A stretch of DNA of 64,000 nt from Clostridiales bacterium (GTDB taxonomy: Bacteria > Bacillota > Clostridia > Christensenellales > CAG-138). The stretch lies in contig SFEL01000014.1 of NCBI GenBank assembly GCA_004557245.1, forward strand, positions 1-64,000, read 5' to 3'. The translations under genes and the position numbers were made by a program. Position 1 is the first letter of the stretch. Each line of letters opens with the position of its first letter. This document shows, in pieces, positions 56,633 through 64,000 of the stretch. The notes under the pieces were generated by a model. That model saw only the letters and a program-made list of their open reading frames with translations. It was not told the DNA's origin and did not search any database.

Positions 56633-56700
56633 TTAACTGTGCCGCTTGCCATGGTATAATTTACTATAAGGTAAATTACAGCAAAGGAAAGGTAAGCGGC

Positions 56701-58011
56701 ATGGATCTTTTTTCGGCCGGCATGAATAAGCACGCGCCGCTGGCGGACAGGATGCGCCCAAGGACGCTGGACGAATTTGTGGGCCAGCAGCATATAGTGG
56801 GCAAGGGAAAGCTTCTCAGGAGGGCCATCGAGACGGATTCCCTCCAGTCCAGCATATTCTTCGGCCCTCCGGGCTGCGGAAAGACCACCCTCGCCTCAAT
56901 AGTGGCCAACACCACGGGATCGGATTTTGTAAAGCTCAACGCGGTGACCTCCGGCGTCAAGGACGTGCGCGGGGTCATAGCCAATGCTGAGGACAACCTC
57001 AGGCTTTACGGCAGGGAGACGTATCTTTTGCTGGATGAATGCCACCGCTGGAGCAAGGCCCAGAGCGACAGCATACTGCCGGCCCTGGAGCGCGGAATAA
57101 TAAAATTCATAGGTTCTACCACGGAAAACCCCATGGTATCCATGACGGGGGCTATTGTTTCCCGGTGCCGCGCCTTCCAGTTTTATCCGCTTACTGAAGA
57201 GGACGTAAAGAAGTGCATCAAGGCCGCCGTGGCCGATAAGGAACGGGGCATGGGCAACTATGATACGGAGATAGACGAAGGGGCGTACGACCACATCGCC
57301 CGCATAGCCAACGGCGACGTGCGGACGGCTCTTAACGCCATAGAGCTGGCCATACTCACCACCGAGGCGGACGGCAATGGGGTGATACACGTAACGGAGG
57401 ATATCGCCGCCGAGAGCATACAGCAGAAGCTCATAAACTGCGACGATCAGCAGTTTTACGACATGCTGTCCGCCTTCTGCAAGAGCCTGCGGGGCGGGGA
57501 CAGCGATGCTGCAATAGCGTGGTTTGCCCGGCTCATATACGCGGGCATAGACCCGCGGATAATCTGCCGCAGGCTCATCGCACACGCCTCGGAGGACGTG
57601 GGCCTCGCCAACCCCCAGGCCATGGTGCAGGCGGTGGCGGCGGCTCAGGCGCTGGAGTTCATAGGGATGCCTGAGGCAGGGCTGTCCATCACGCAGGCAA
57701 TAATATTCATCTGCGAGAGCCCGAAATCCAACTCGGTAGTCATCGCAAAGGATACGGCCTTCGCCGAGGCTAAGAGCATACCCGACCAGCCGGTGCCGAT
57801 ACACCTCAGGGATACCAGCTACCCCGGCGCGTCAAAGCTGGGCCACGGCAGGGGCTATAAGTACCCCCACGACTATCCCGGCCACGTGGTGGCTCAGGAG
57901 TACATGCCGCCCAGCGTAAAGGGCCATAAGTACTACATACCCGGCGAGCTGGGCAGCGAAGGGAAGATACGCCAGAACCATATCAATCAGGGAAGGATAA
58001 AGGAAAAATGA
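56701..58011 (+). CDS. rarA: Replication-associated recombination ATPase RarA
   Basis: This 436-residue AAA+ protein has PLADRMRPRTLDEFVGQQH, Walker A GPPGCGKTTLA, Walker B LLLDECHRWSK, sensor 1 IGSTTENP and the MgsA C-terminal domain (AIAWFARLIYAGIDPRIICRR). It acts at stalled replication forks. I chose the ATG at 56701 with AAAGGAAAGG upstream; the longer frame would run into the repeat. Its last 4 bases overlap tldD. Confidence 0.95.
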   Translation: MDLFSAGMNKHAPLADRMRPRTLDEFVGQQHIVGKGKLLRRAIETDSLQSSIFFGPPGCGKTTLASIVANTTGSDFVKLNAVTSGVKDVRGVIANAEDNLRLYGRETYLLLDECHRWSKAQSDSILPALERGIIKFIGSTTENPMVSMTGAIVSRCRAFQFYPLTEEDVKKCIKAAVADKERGMGNYDTEIDEGAYDHIARIANGDVRTALNAIELAILTTEADGNGVIHVTEDIAAESIQQKLINCDDQQFYDMLSAFCKSLRGGDSDAAIAWFARLIYAGIDPRIICRRLIAHASEDVGLANPQAMVQAVAAAQALEFIGMPEAGLSITQAIIFICESPKSNSVVIAKDTAFAEAKSIPDQPVPIHLRDTSYPGASKLGHGRGYKYPHDYPGHVVAQEYMPPSVKGHKYYIPGELGSEGKIRQNHINQGRIKEK

Positions 58012-59393
58012 TAAGCAGGACATCGGCTGAAAGGGTGCTCAACGCTGCCCTCGCAACAGGGGGAGATTTCGCGGAGCTTTACATGGAGGACGGGGAGAGC
58101 CACAGCATATCCATGCTGGACGGCGTGGTGGAGAATGCCGCCTACAGCCGCGCGCGCGGCGCGGGGGTGCGCATACTTTCCGGTACCCGTTCCGCCTACG
58201 CCTATACGGTGGATATATCCGAGTCCGCCCTTGTGGAGACGGCGAAAAAGGCCTCGGCTATAATAAAGGGCGAAGGGGGCGGTGTGCTGCCCTTCACGGA
58301 TATACGCGACGGCAACTACAGGTGCAGGATACCCTTCTCGGCGGTGGATAACGCAAAGCGGGTACACCTGTTAAAGCTTGGCACAGACGCGGCGAAGGCT
58401 GAGTCCGGCGAGATAACCAAGGTCAGCGCCGCATATATGGATACGGATAAAAAGGTGCTGGTCTGCAACACCGAGGGAGTATGGGCGGAGGACAGGCGGC
58501 CGCGCACACGCCTCGCCTTTACGGCGGTGGCAAGCGACGGCATGGAATTCCAGACCGGGCAGGAGATACCTGCCTTCGGCATGGGCTTTGAGGCTTATGA
58601 GCTGATAGACCCCGAAAAGGATGGGCGCACCGCCGCCCGGACTGCCGTTACGATGCTTCACGGAGTGGATTGCCCGGCGGGATATATGCCGGTAGTCATA
58701 GACGGCGGCTTCGGCGGAGTCATACTCCACGAGGCCTGCGTGCATTCATTGGAAGCTACCTCCGTCGCCCGCGGCAATTCCGAATTCTGCGGAAAGCTGG
58801 GCCAGAAGATAGCCAGCGACATAGTGACCGCCATAGACGACGGCACACTCCCCGGCGAATGGGGCAGCATACGCTACGACGACGAGGGCAACCCCTCCCA
58901 GTGCAACGTACTCATACAAAACGGCATGCTTAAGAGCTATCTTGTGGACAGGCTGGGCAGCCGGATAATGAACCAGCCTATGACAGGCTCCGCCAGGCGG
59001 CAGAGCTACGAGTTCGCACCCACCTCCAGAATGACCAACACCTTCTTCGCCCCCGGCTACGACGACGAGGAGGAGATGATAAGGACCATGGGAGAGGGAC
59101 TTTTTGCGGCTAAGATGGGCGGAGGCTCGGTGAACCCGCTGACAGGCGAATTTAACTTCTCGGTGCTGGAAGGCTACTGGGTAAAGGACGGCAAGATACA
59201 CTGCCCGGTACGGGGCGCAGCCCTCATAGGCCGGGGGGCGGACGTGCTGATGAAGATAGACCGGGTAGGCATGAATATGTGGTTTGGCCACGGCATGTGC
59301 GGCTCACGCTCCGGCAGCGTGCCTACAAACGTGGGACAGCCCAGGATAAGGGTGAGCGGCATAACCGTTGGCGGAAAGGGAGGCAGGCTGTGA
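58008..59393 (+). CDS. tldD: TldD-type metalloprotease
   Basis: This 461-residue protein matches TldD. The zinc motif is HEACVH (HExxxH) in GGVILHEACVHSLEA, and GTLPGEWGSIRYDDEG and MRNTF-like SRMTNTFFAPG follow. TldD-PmbA (TldE) forms a heterodimeric protease that unwinds and cleaves peptides, for example microcin precursors or toxin-antitoxin proteins in enteric bacteria. It overlaps rarA by ATGA and pmbA by TGATG. Confidence 0.94.
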   Translation: MISRTSAERVLNAALATGGDFAELYMEDGESHSISMLDGVVENAAYSRARGAGVRILSGTRSAYAYTVDISESALVETAKKASAIIKGEGGGVLPFTDIRDGNYRCRIPFSAVDNAKRVHLLKLGTDAAKAESGEITKVSAAYMDTDKKVLVCNTEGVWAEDRRPRTRLAFTAVASDGMEFQTGQEIPAFGMGFEAYELIDPEKDGRTAARTAVTMLHGVDCPAGYMPVVIDGGFGGVILHEACVHSLEATSVARGNSEFCGKLGQKIASDIVTAIDDGTLPGEWGSIRYDDEGNPSQCNVLIQNGMLKSYLVDRLGSRIMNQPMTGSARRQSYEFAPTSRMTNTFFAPGYDDEEEMIRTMGEGLFAAKMGGGSVNPLTGEFNFSVLEGYWVKDGKIHCPVRGAALIGRGADVLMKIDRVGMNMWFGHGMCGSRSGSVPTNVGQPRIRVSGITVGGKGGRL

Positions 59394-60787
59394 TGCATAA
59401 CGGGCTTGACAGGGAGCATAAGGCCGAGATAAAAGCGGACGGAAGGATAAAGGAATACGCCCACAGGCTCATGACCATTGCCATGGACAGGGGCTGCGAC
59501 GGCGCGGAGGTATGCGTAAACGAGTCCGACGAGTTCTCGGTAGGTGTACTGGAGGACGAGGTGGACGACTATACCGTAAGCTCCTCCTTCGGTTTAGGAA
59601 TAAGGGTGCAGAAGGACGGAAGGAACGGCTACGCCTATACCGAAGCTATGGATGACCCGGAGGGCTTTGTGGAGGAGGCCATAGATAATGCGGAGACGGT
59701 AAAGAGCGAGGATATACACCCCATGGCGGAGCCTGCGGAGTATCCGGAAATACAAAAAAAGACCGACGCACTGAAGGACATGGATGAATCGGAAAAGATA
59801 GAGCTCTGCAAGGCACTGGAACGGGAGACAAAGCGGTGCGACGGCCGGGTAAAGCGGGTGGCCTACTGCAAGGTAGTCACCGCAGGCGGCAGATTCTGCA
59901 TATACAACACCCTGGGCCTCAGGGCCGAAAGGAGCGACAGGGTATCCTGCTGCTATGTGGAGCCGGTGCTGGAGGATAAGGGCCAGATGAGGGACGGCTT
60001 TGCATTCCGGGCAGACGGTGAGGCGCTGGACATAGCGGGCTGCGCCCGGGAGGCCGTCGATGAGGCCATAGCCGCCATGGATCCCGCGCCCGTAGCGCCC
60101 GGCAAGTACGATATAATACTCCGCAACGACGCTATGGCAAGCGTATTGGGTGCTTTTGCAGGCATGTTTTCTGCCGACGCCGCCCAGAAGGGCCTTTCGC
60201 CCCTGGCGGGCAGGGAGGGCGAGGATATAGCGGCGGAGTGCGTCACGCTGATGGACGACCCGCTGTATCCCATCAATCCAAGTCCCTTTGACGACGAGGG
60301 TACTCCTTCCGTAGCCAAGGCGGTGATAAAGGACGGAAAGCTGGAGACGCTGCTGCACAACCTCAAGACCGCCAAGAAGGCGGGGGTAAAGTCTACCTCA
60401 AACGGCGGCAGGAGCAGCGCCGGCTCGCCGGTAGGCGTGAGAATAACCAATTTTTACATAGCGCCAAAGGAGGGTACGCTGGGGCAGCTCATAAGCGAGC
60501 TGGGGGACGGCCTGCTCATCACCGACTTTTCCGGCCTCCACGCCGGGGTGAACCCGGTGAGCGGCAAGTTCTCGGTGCTGTGCAAAGGGCGGCTCATAAA
60601 GGACGGCAGGGACGTCCGTGCGGTAAACGAGATAACGCTGAGCGGAGATTTTACAGAGCTGCTCAGATCCATAGTAAGGGTAGGCGGCGATCTGCGCTTC
60701 TCAATGCCCGGAGGCAGCTGCGTCGGCAGCCCATCGGTAATGGTACGGGGCGCCATGATATCAGGCCGGGGCGACGGCGGCCAATAA
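59393..60787 (+). CDS. pmbA: PmbA/TldE family protein
   Basis: This 464-residue protein is the partner of TldD without the HExxxH site. It has SSSFGLGIRVQKDGRNGYAYTE in pieces, DDPLYPINPSPFDDEGTP and GLHAGVNPVSGKFS. The pair makes the closed peptidase. I chose the ATG at 59393, overlapping the tldD stop, with GGGAGG upstream. It is the last gene of the rarA-tldD-pmbA operon. Confidence 0.94.
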   Translation: MHNGLDREHKAEIKADGRIKEYAHRLMTIAMDRGCDGAEVCVNESDEFSVGVLEDEVDDYTVSSSFGLGIRVQKDGRNGYAYTEAMDDPEGFVEEAIDNAETVKSEDIHPMAEPAEYPEIQKKTDALKDMDESEKIELCKALERETKRCDGRVKRVAYCKVVTAGGRFCIYNTLGLRAERSDRVSCCYVEPVLEDKGQMRDGFAFRADGEALDIAGCAREAVDEAIAAMDPAPVAPGKYDIILRNDAMASVLGAFAGMFSADAAQKGLSPLAGREGEDIAAECVTLMDDPLYPINPSPFDDEGTPSVAKAVIKDGKLETLLHNLKTAKKAGVKSTSNGGRSSAGSPVGVRITNFYIAPKEGTLGQLISELGDGLLITDFSGLHAGVNPVSGKFSVLCKGRLIKDGRDVRAVNEITLSGDFTELLRSIVRVGGDLRFSMPGGSCVGSPSVMVRGAMISGRGDGGQ

Positions 60788-60818
60788 CCGGAAAAAACAG
60801 GGAAACAGGGCATTTTAT

Positions 60819-60848
60819 TTGACAAGGGGCCGTAAGGAAGTGTATAGT
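60819..60848 (+). promoter_or_regulatory. Promoter of the carD-yacL-type operon
   Basis: TTGACA (60819-60824) and TATAGT (60843-60848) are 18 bp apart. The RNA leader to the GTG at 60929 would be about 75 nt. Confidence 0.7.
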
Positions 60849-60928
60849 TAATATATGATGTGGAAGGATACACCCATTTTTCGGACAGGCCTTCCGAAGC
60901 ACACATGAACGGAGAACAGGAGGAAAAG

Positions 60929-61396
60929 GTGTTCGATGTAGGCGACAGCGTGTTTTATCCCATGCATGGGGTGGGTATCGTGGAAAGCATTGAGGAAAAG
61001 GATATGCTTGGCGAAAGGGCCAAGTATTATATCCTGCGCTTCATTACATCGAAGCTTACGGCAATGGTGCCGGTAGCCTCGGCCGACAGCGTTGGCCTGA
61101 GACCTGTGATAGACTCTTCGGAGTGCGAGAAGATCTTTGAATACCTTGACGCGGCGGCAGTGTGTGCCGAAAGCGAAAACTGGAACCAGCGCTACAGGGA
61201 CAACCTGGCAAAGCTCAAGGGCGGCGACATATACGACGTCGCCGACGTTATAAAGTGTCTCAAAAGGCGGGATTCCCTCAAGGGCCTCTCCGCAGGGGAC
61301 AGAAAGATGCTCATAACCGCCCGGCAGGTGCTCTCTGCCGAGCTTTCGGCTGCCAGCGGCAGGGATATAGACGAAATCCGAGATATTATCGGGTAA
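60929..61396 (+). CDS. carD: CarD family transcription factor
   Basis: This 155-residue protein has the RNA polymerase-interacting Tudor domain (FDVGDSVFYPMHGVGIVESIEEK in pieces) and a helical C-terminal domain (VADVIKCLKRRDSLKGLSAGDRKML). CarD/CdnL binds the RNA polymerase beta subunit and helps open rRNA promoters. The start is a GTG at 60929, 5 nt after AGGAGG, as in the family (MFxVGD). An ATG at 60905 is possible but would add residues without an RBS. The rpoB gene downstream encodes its binding partner. Confidence 0.9.
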   Translation: MFDVGDSVFYPMHGVGIVESIEEKDMLGERAKYYILRFITSKLTAMVPVASADSVGLRPVIDSSECEKIFEYLDAAAVCAESENWNQRYRDNLAKLKGGDIYDVADVIKCLKRRDSLKGLSAGDRKMLITARQVLSAELSAASGRDIDEIRDIIG

Positions 61397-61440
61397 CATC
61401 AAAATAAGGCCAAGGGCCGTTAAACGAAAGGAGTTAAGAA

Positions 61441-62511
61441 TTGGCTAAAAAAGTCGCAAGACTATTGCTCACCCTGGCGGGAGCCGCGGTGGGTGTGGGG
61501 CTTGTAGCGCTTGCGAACAGGGTCATCACCTTCCCGGAAGGGCTTACGCTGTATCAGCGCATGCTTCCATGGGGACTGGCGCTTGTGTTTGTGGGTTCGG
61601 GTACTATTATTGCAATCATTTTTAATCTTTTATTTGCCGAACCGCTTACCGCCGCCATAAGCTATGCCGAGGCCGGTATGTCAGCAATGCCAGCGGGGCA
61701 GCTGCTCTACTGCGTTTGCGGTCTGATCGCCGGGCTCGTTGTTGCATTTTTGGCGAGTACTCTGGTGGCGCGCTTCAAGCCTGCGTGGGTAGTTCTGGTC
61801 ATAGACGTAATACTGTACATCGCCTTCGGATACCTTGGGTGGAGCGCCATGAGCAGGCGGAAGGGGCAGTTCAGTATGCCTGTTACAGGCGGCCACGGCA
61901 AGGCTCACGGCTCGGCACGGCCCAAGCTTCTGGATACCTCCGTCATAATCGACGGACGCATCGCGGAAATATGTGATACCGGCATAATTGAGGGCGAAAT
62001 AATAGTGCCGAGCTTTGTGCTGCGGGAGCTTCAGCATATCGCCGACAGCTCCGATGGCCTCAAGCGCAACAGGGGCAGGCGGGGGCTGGACATACTCAAG
62101 GGTATGCAGGATAAAAAGTCCGTCCCCATCACCGTAGTCAGCACTGACTATAAGGAGGTGGACGAGGTGGACGCCAAGCTGATACTCATGGCGTCGGAGC
62201 TTGGCGGCGTGGTTGTAACCAACGATTACAACCTTAACAAGGTGGCCGCTGTCCGCAAGGTACCCGTGCTCAATATAAACGAGCTGGCAAACGCCCTCAA
62301 GCCCATCGCACTGCCCGGCGAGGAAATGAGCGTGTTCGTGGTCAAGGAGGGCAAGGAGGCGGGCCAGGGTATAGGCTATATGGATGACGGCACTATGATA
62401 GTCATAGAGAATGGCAGGCGCCTCGTGGGCGAAACGGTGAACGTCACCGTTACAAGCGTATTGCAGACCTCGGCGGGAAGGATGATATTCGCCAAGGTAA
62501 AGCAGTCATAG
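61441..62511 (+). CDS. Membrane-anchored PIN/TRAM domain protein (YacL-like)
   Basis: This 356-residue protein has four membrane helices (about residues 8-135), a PIN nuclease domain (about 158-285) starting KLLDTSVIIDGRIAEICDTG with acidic residues in VDAKLILMASELGGVVVTND, and a C-terminal TRAM RNA-binding domain (about 298-352, GQGIGYMDDGTMIVIENGR). It is probably an RNase at the membrane. The start is TTG at 61441 with AAAGGAG upstream. The order carD, PIN/TRAM is typical of Firmicutes, usually followed by ispD; here rpoB follows. Confidence 0.92.
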   Translation: MAKKVARLLLTLAGAAVGVGLVALANRVITFPEGLTLYQRMLPWGLALVFVGSGTIIAIIFNLLFAEPLTAAISYAEAGMSAMPAGQLLYCVCGLIAGLVVAFLASTLVARFKPAWVVLVIDVILYIAFGYLGWSAMSRRKGQFSMPVTGGHGKAHGSARPKLLDTSVIIDGRIAEICDTGIIEGEIIVPSFVLRELQHIADSSDGLKRNRGRRGLDILKGMQDKKSVPITVVSTDYKEVDEVDAKLILMASELGGVVVTNDYNLNKVAAVRKVPVLNINELANALKPIALPGEEMSVFVVKEGKEAGQGIGYMDDGTMIVIENGRRLVGETVNVTVTSVLQTSAGRMIFAKVKQS

Positions 62512-62580
62512 AAAAAATCAGGGCCCATTGCCCGGAGTTAAACCAAATATAAAAAATATTAAGAAAGGCCATTATTCTCG

Positions 62581-62617
62581 TTGACAACCTTGACACGCGG
62601 TGTTACAATAATATACT
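62581..62617 (+). promoter_or_regulatory. Overlapping promoters of rpoB
   Basis: TTGACA (62581-62586) with TACAAT (62604-62609) at 17 bp, preceded by TG one base away, and a second TTGACA (62590-62595) with TATACT (62612-62617) at 16 bp. The leader to the ATG is about 165 nt with no clear terminator. Confidence 0.75.
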
Positions 62618-62785
62618 GCGTTAGCATGGTAAATTGCGGGGATTGGCCTTTTTACAGTTGATTTTTCCCGTAAAAATCATGCTGGGTATCCTATGCCCAC
62701 AAAATGGAAATGCTCATATGGAGTGACGCGCCGATAATATAATCCATGGTTATATGGTAATAACAAAGTATAAGGAGTGAACGCG

Positions 62786-64000
62786 ATGGTGCATGAGGTT
62801 TACATGGGCAAGAAAAAGCGCATGAGCTTTTCCCGTATCAATGAAGTTCTTGATATGCCCGACCTGATAGAGGTTCAGAAAAATTCCTATCAGCGCTTTG
62901 TGGAGGAGGATCTCAAGGAAGTTCTTGACGACATTTCGCCCATTACAGACTATTCCGAAAAGCTCGTCCTTGAGTTTGTAGATTACTCCATAGATTTCGA
63001 CCATCCGAAATACTCGGTGGAGGAGTGCAAGGAAAGGGACGTAAACTACTGCGCCCCGCTTCGCGTTACAGTTCGCCTTATAAATAAAGAGACCGGCGAG
63101 GTCAAGGAACAGCCCGTGTTCATGGGCGACTTCCCTCTTATGACCGAGCAGGGCACGTTCATCATAAACGGTGCAGAGCGGGTAATAGTCTCTCAGCTGG
63201 TCCGCTCACCCGGCGTATACTATTCCGAATCTATAGATAAAGTCGGCAAGCACCTCTTTGCCTCTCAGGTGATACCTAACCGCGGCGCCTGGCTGGAGTA
63301 CGAGACCGACAGCAACGAGATAATGTACGTAAAGATCGACCGCCAGAGGAAGGTCTTTATAACTGCGCTGCTGCGTGCCCTGGGCTACAGCTCAGACGGC
63401 GAGATACTGGAGCTTTTGGGCGAAGACGAGCGCCTGAAGATAACCCTCGAGAAGGATACAACCAAAAACACCGAGGAAGGCCTGATAGAGATATACAAGC
63501 GCCAGCGCCCCGGCGAGCCTCCTACAGAGGAATCTGCGCGCAGCCTGCTGAACGCCCTGTTCTTTGACAAGCGCTACGACCTTGCCAGAGTGGGCCGCTA
63601 TAAGTTTAATAAGAAGCTCTCCATCGCCTCACGCCTTCACGGCCTTACTGCGGCGGAAAACGTCATAGCTCCCGGCACCGGCGAGATACTTGCCACTGAG
63701 GGAGAAGTAATAAGCCGGGAGGCCGCCGAAGCCATCGAAAACGCCGGCGTACACGGCGTATACGTCATAGCGCCCGACGGCGCCAGGGTAAAGATACTCG
63801 GCAACCTGTTCGTCGACGCCAGGTGCTACCTGAAGTTCGATCCCGAAGAGGCCGGCCTGAACGAGAAGGTACATTATCCCACCTTCATGAAGCTTCTGGA
63901 GGAAGCGGGGGACATGGAAGAGGAGGAACTCAAGAAGTTCCTGAAGGCCCGGGTATACGACCTTATACCCCGCCATATCATCACCGATGATATAACCGCC
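62786..64000 (+). CDS. rpoB: RNA polymerase beta subunit (N-terminal part, runs off the window)
   Basis: The first 405 codons are present, starting MVHEVYMGKKKRMSFSRINE. The RpoB N-terminal signatures are SYQRFVEEDLKEVLDDISPI, MGDFPLMTEQGTFIINGAER and RSPGVYY. TAAGGAG lies 8 nt before the ATG. The beta subunit forms half of the polymerase active cleft. The gene does not follow rplJ-rplL as in most bacteria, but has its own promoters after the PIN/TRAM gene. The 3' part is outside the window. Confidence 0.97.
   Translation, partial: MVHEVYMGKKKRMSFSRINEVLDMPDLIEVQKNSYQRFVEEDLKEVLDDISPITDYSEKLVLEFVDYSIDFDHPKYSVEECKERDVNYCAPLRVTVRLINKETGEVKEQPVFMGDFPLMTEQGTFIINGAERVIVSQLVRSPGVYYSESIDKVGKHLFASQVIPNRGAWLEYETDSNEIMYVKIDRQRKVFITALLRALGYSSDGEILELLGEDERLKITLEKDTTKNTEEGLIEIYKRQRPGEPPTEESARSLLNALFFDKRYDLARVGRYKFNKKLSIASRLHGLTAAENVIAPGTGEILATEGEVISREAAEAIENAGVHGVYVIAPDGARVKILGNLFVDARCYLKFDPEEAGLNEKVHYPTFMKLLEEAGDMEEEELKKFLKARVYDLIPRHIITDDITA

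Overview
The window looks like a chromosomal segment of an anaerobic, spore-forming Clostridia-type Firmicute. Direct signs are Spo0A, a DUF3794/LysM spore protein of the SipL type, a six-gene-type Rnf cluster (RnfG not present), an NfnAB-type transhydrogenase pair, a PPi-type phosphofructokinase, a ferredoxin-thioredoxin-reductase-like protein beside thioredoxin, and many factorless terminators and TTGACA/TATAAT promoters. Most of the DNA is fairly GC-rich and uses ATA heavily for isoleucine. I cannot place it below class level; an uncultured gut-type lineage is a guess.

Layout. 1-31 kb is housekeeping: uridine kinase, an NlpC/P60 wall hydrolase, GlmS with a sugar nucleotidyltransferase, TrmO-MscL, DegV, signal peptidase, YchF, TilS-Hpt, PFK, BirA, a DnaQ-like exonuclease, DUF362, and HAD-NUDIX. 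31.5-35.4 kb holds spo0A followed by an AT-rich island of about 2.5 kb. A second, diverged 3' end of spo0A lies at the far side, as expected for an element inserted into the gene's tail. 35.8-41.1 kb carries the SipL-like gene, nfnBA and an LCP wall-polymer ligase.

41.1-43.8 kb is the most unusual part. Two tandem pairs of tiny hydrophobic-peptide genes flank a probably highly expressed sortase-type surface protein gene. In all four units the ribosome-binding site is buried in a GAAA-loop hairpin and a TTGACA-N17-TATAAT-type promoter points against the peptide gene. This is the architecture of a type I toxin-antitoxin module, and I do not recognise the peptide family.

43.9-51 kb holds thioredoxin with its FTR-like partner, a pentapeptide protein, a split TauE pair and the rnfCDEAB operon. 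51.1-51.6 kb is a five-tRNA operon (Val, Asp, Phe, Gly, Cys) followed by a corA relic. 52-64 kb has purine nucleoside phosphorylase, AsnS, a Myb-like protein, RarA-TldD-PmbA, CarD, a PIN/TRAM membrane protein and the start of rpoB.

Two interspersed repeat families run through the window. One is a multi-hairpin element of about 190-240 bp with imperfect terminal inverted repeats (five copies, all in one orientation). The other is a purine/pyrimidine hairpin repeat. Rnf, Nfn, the FTR-like protein and PPi-PFK together suggest a ferredoxin-centred, energy-saving fermentative metabolism (inference).
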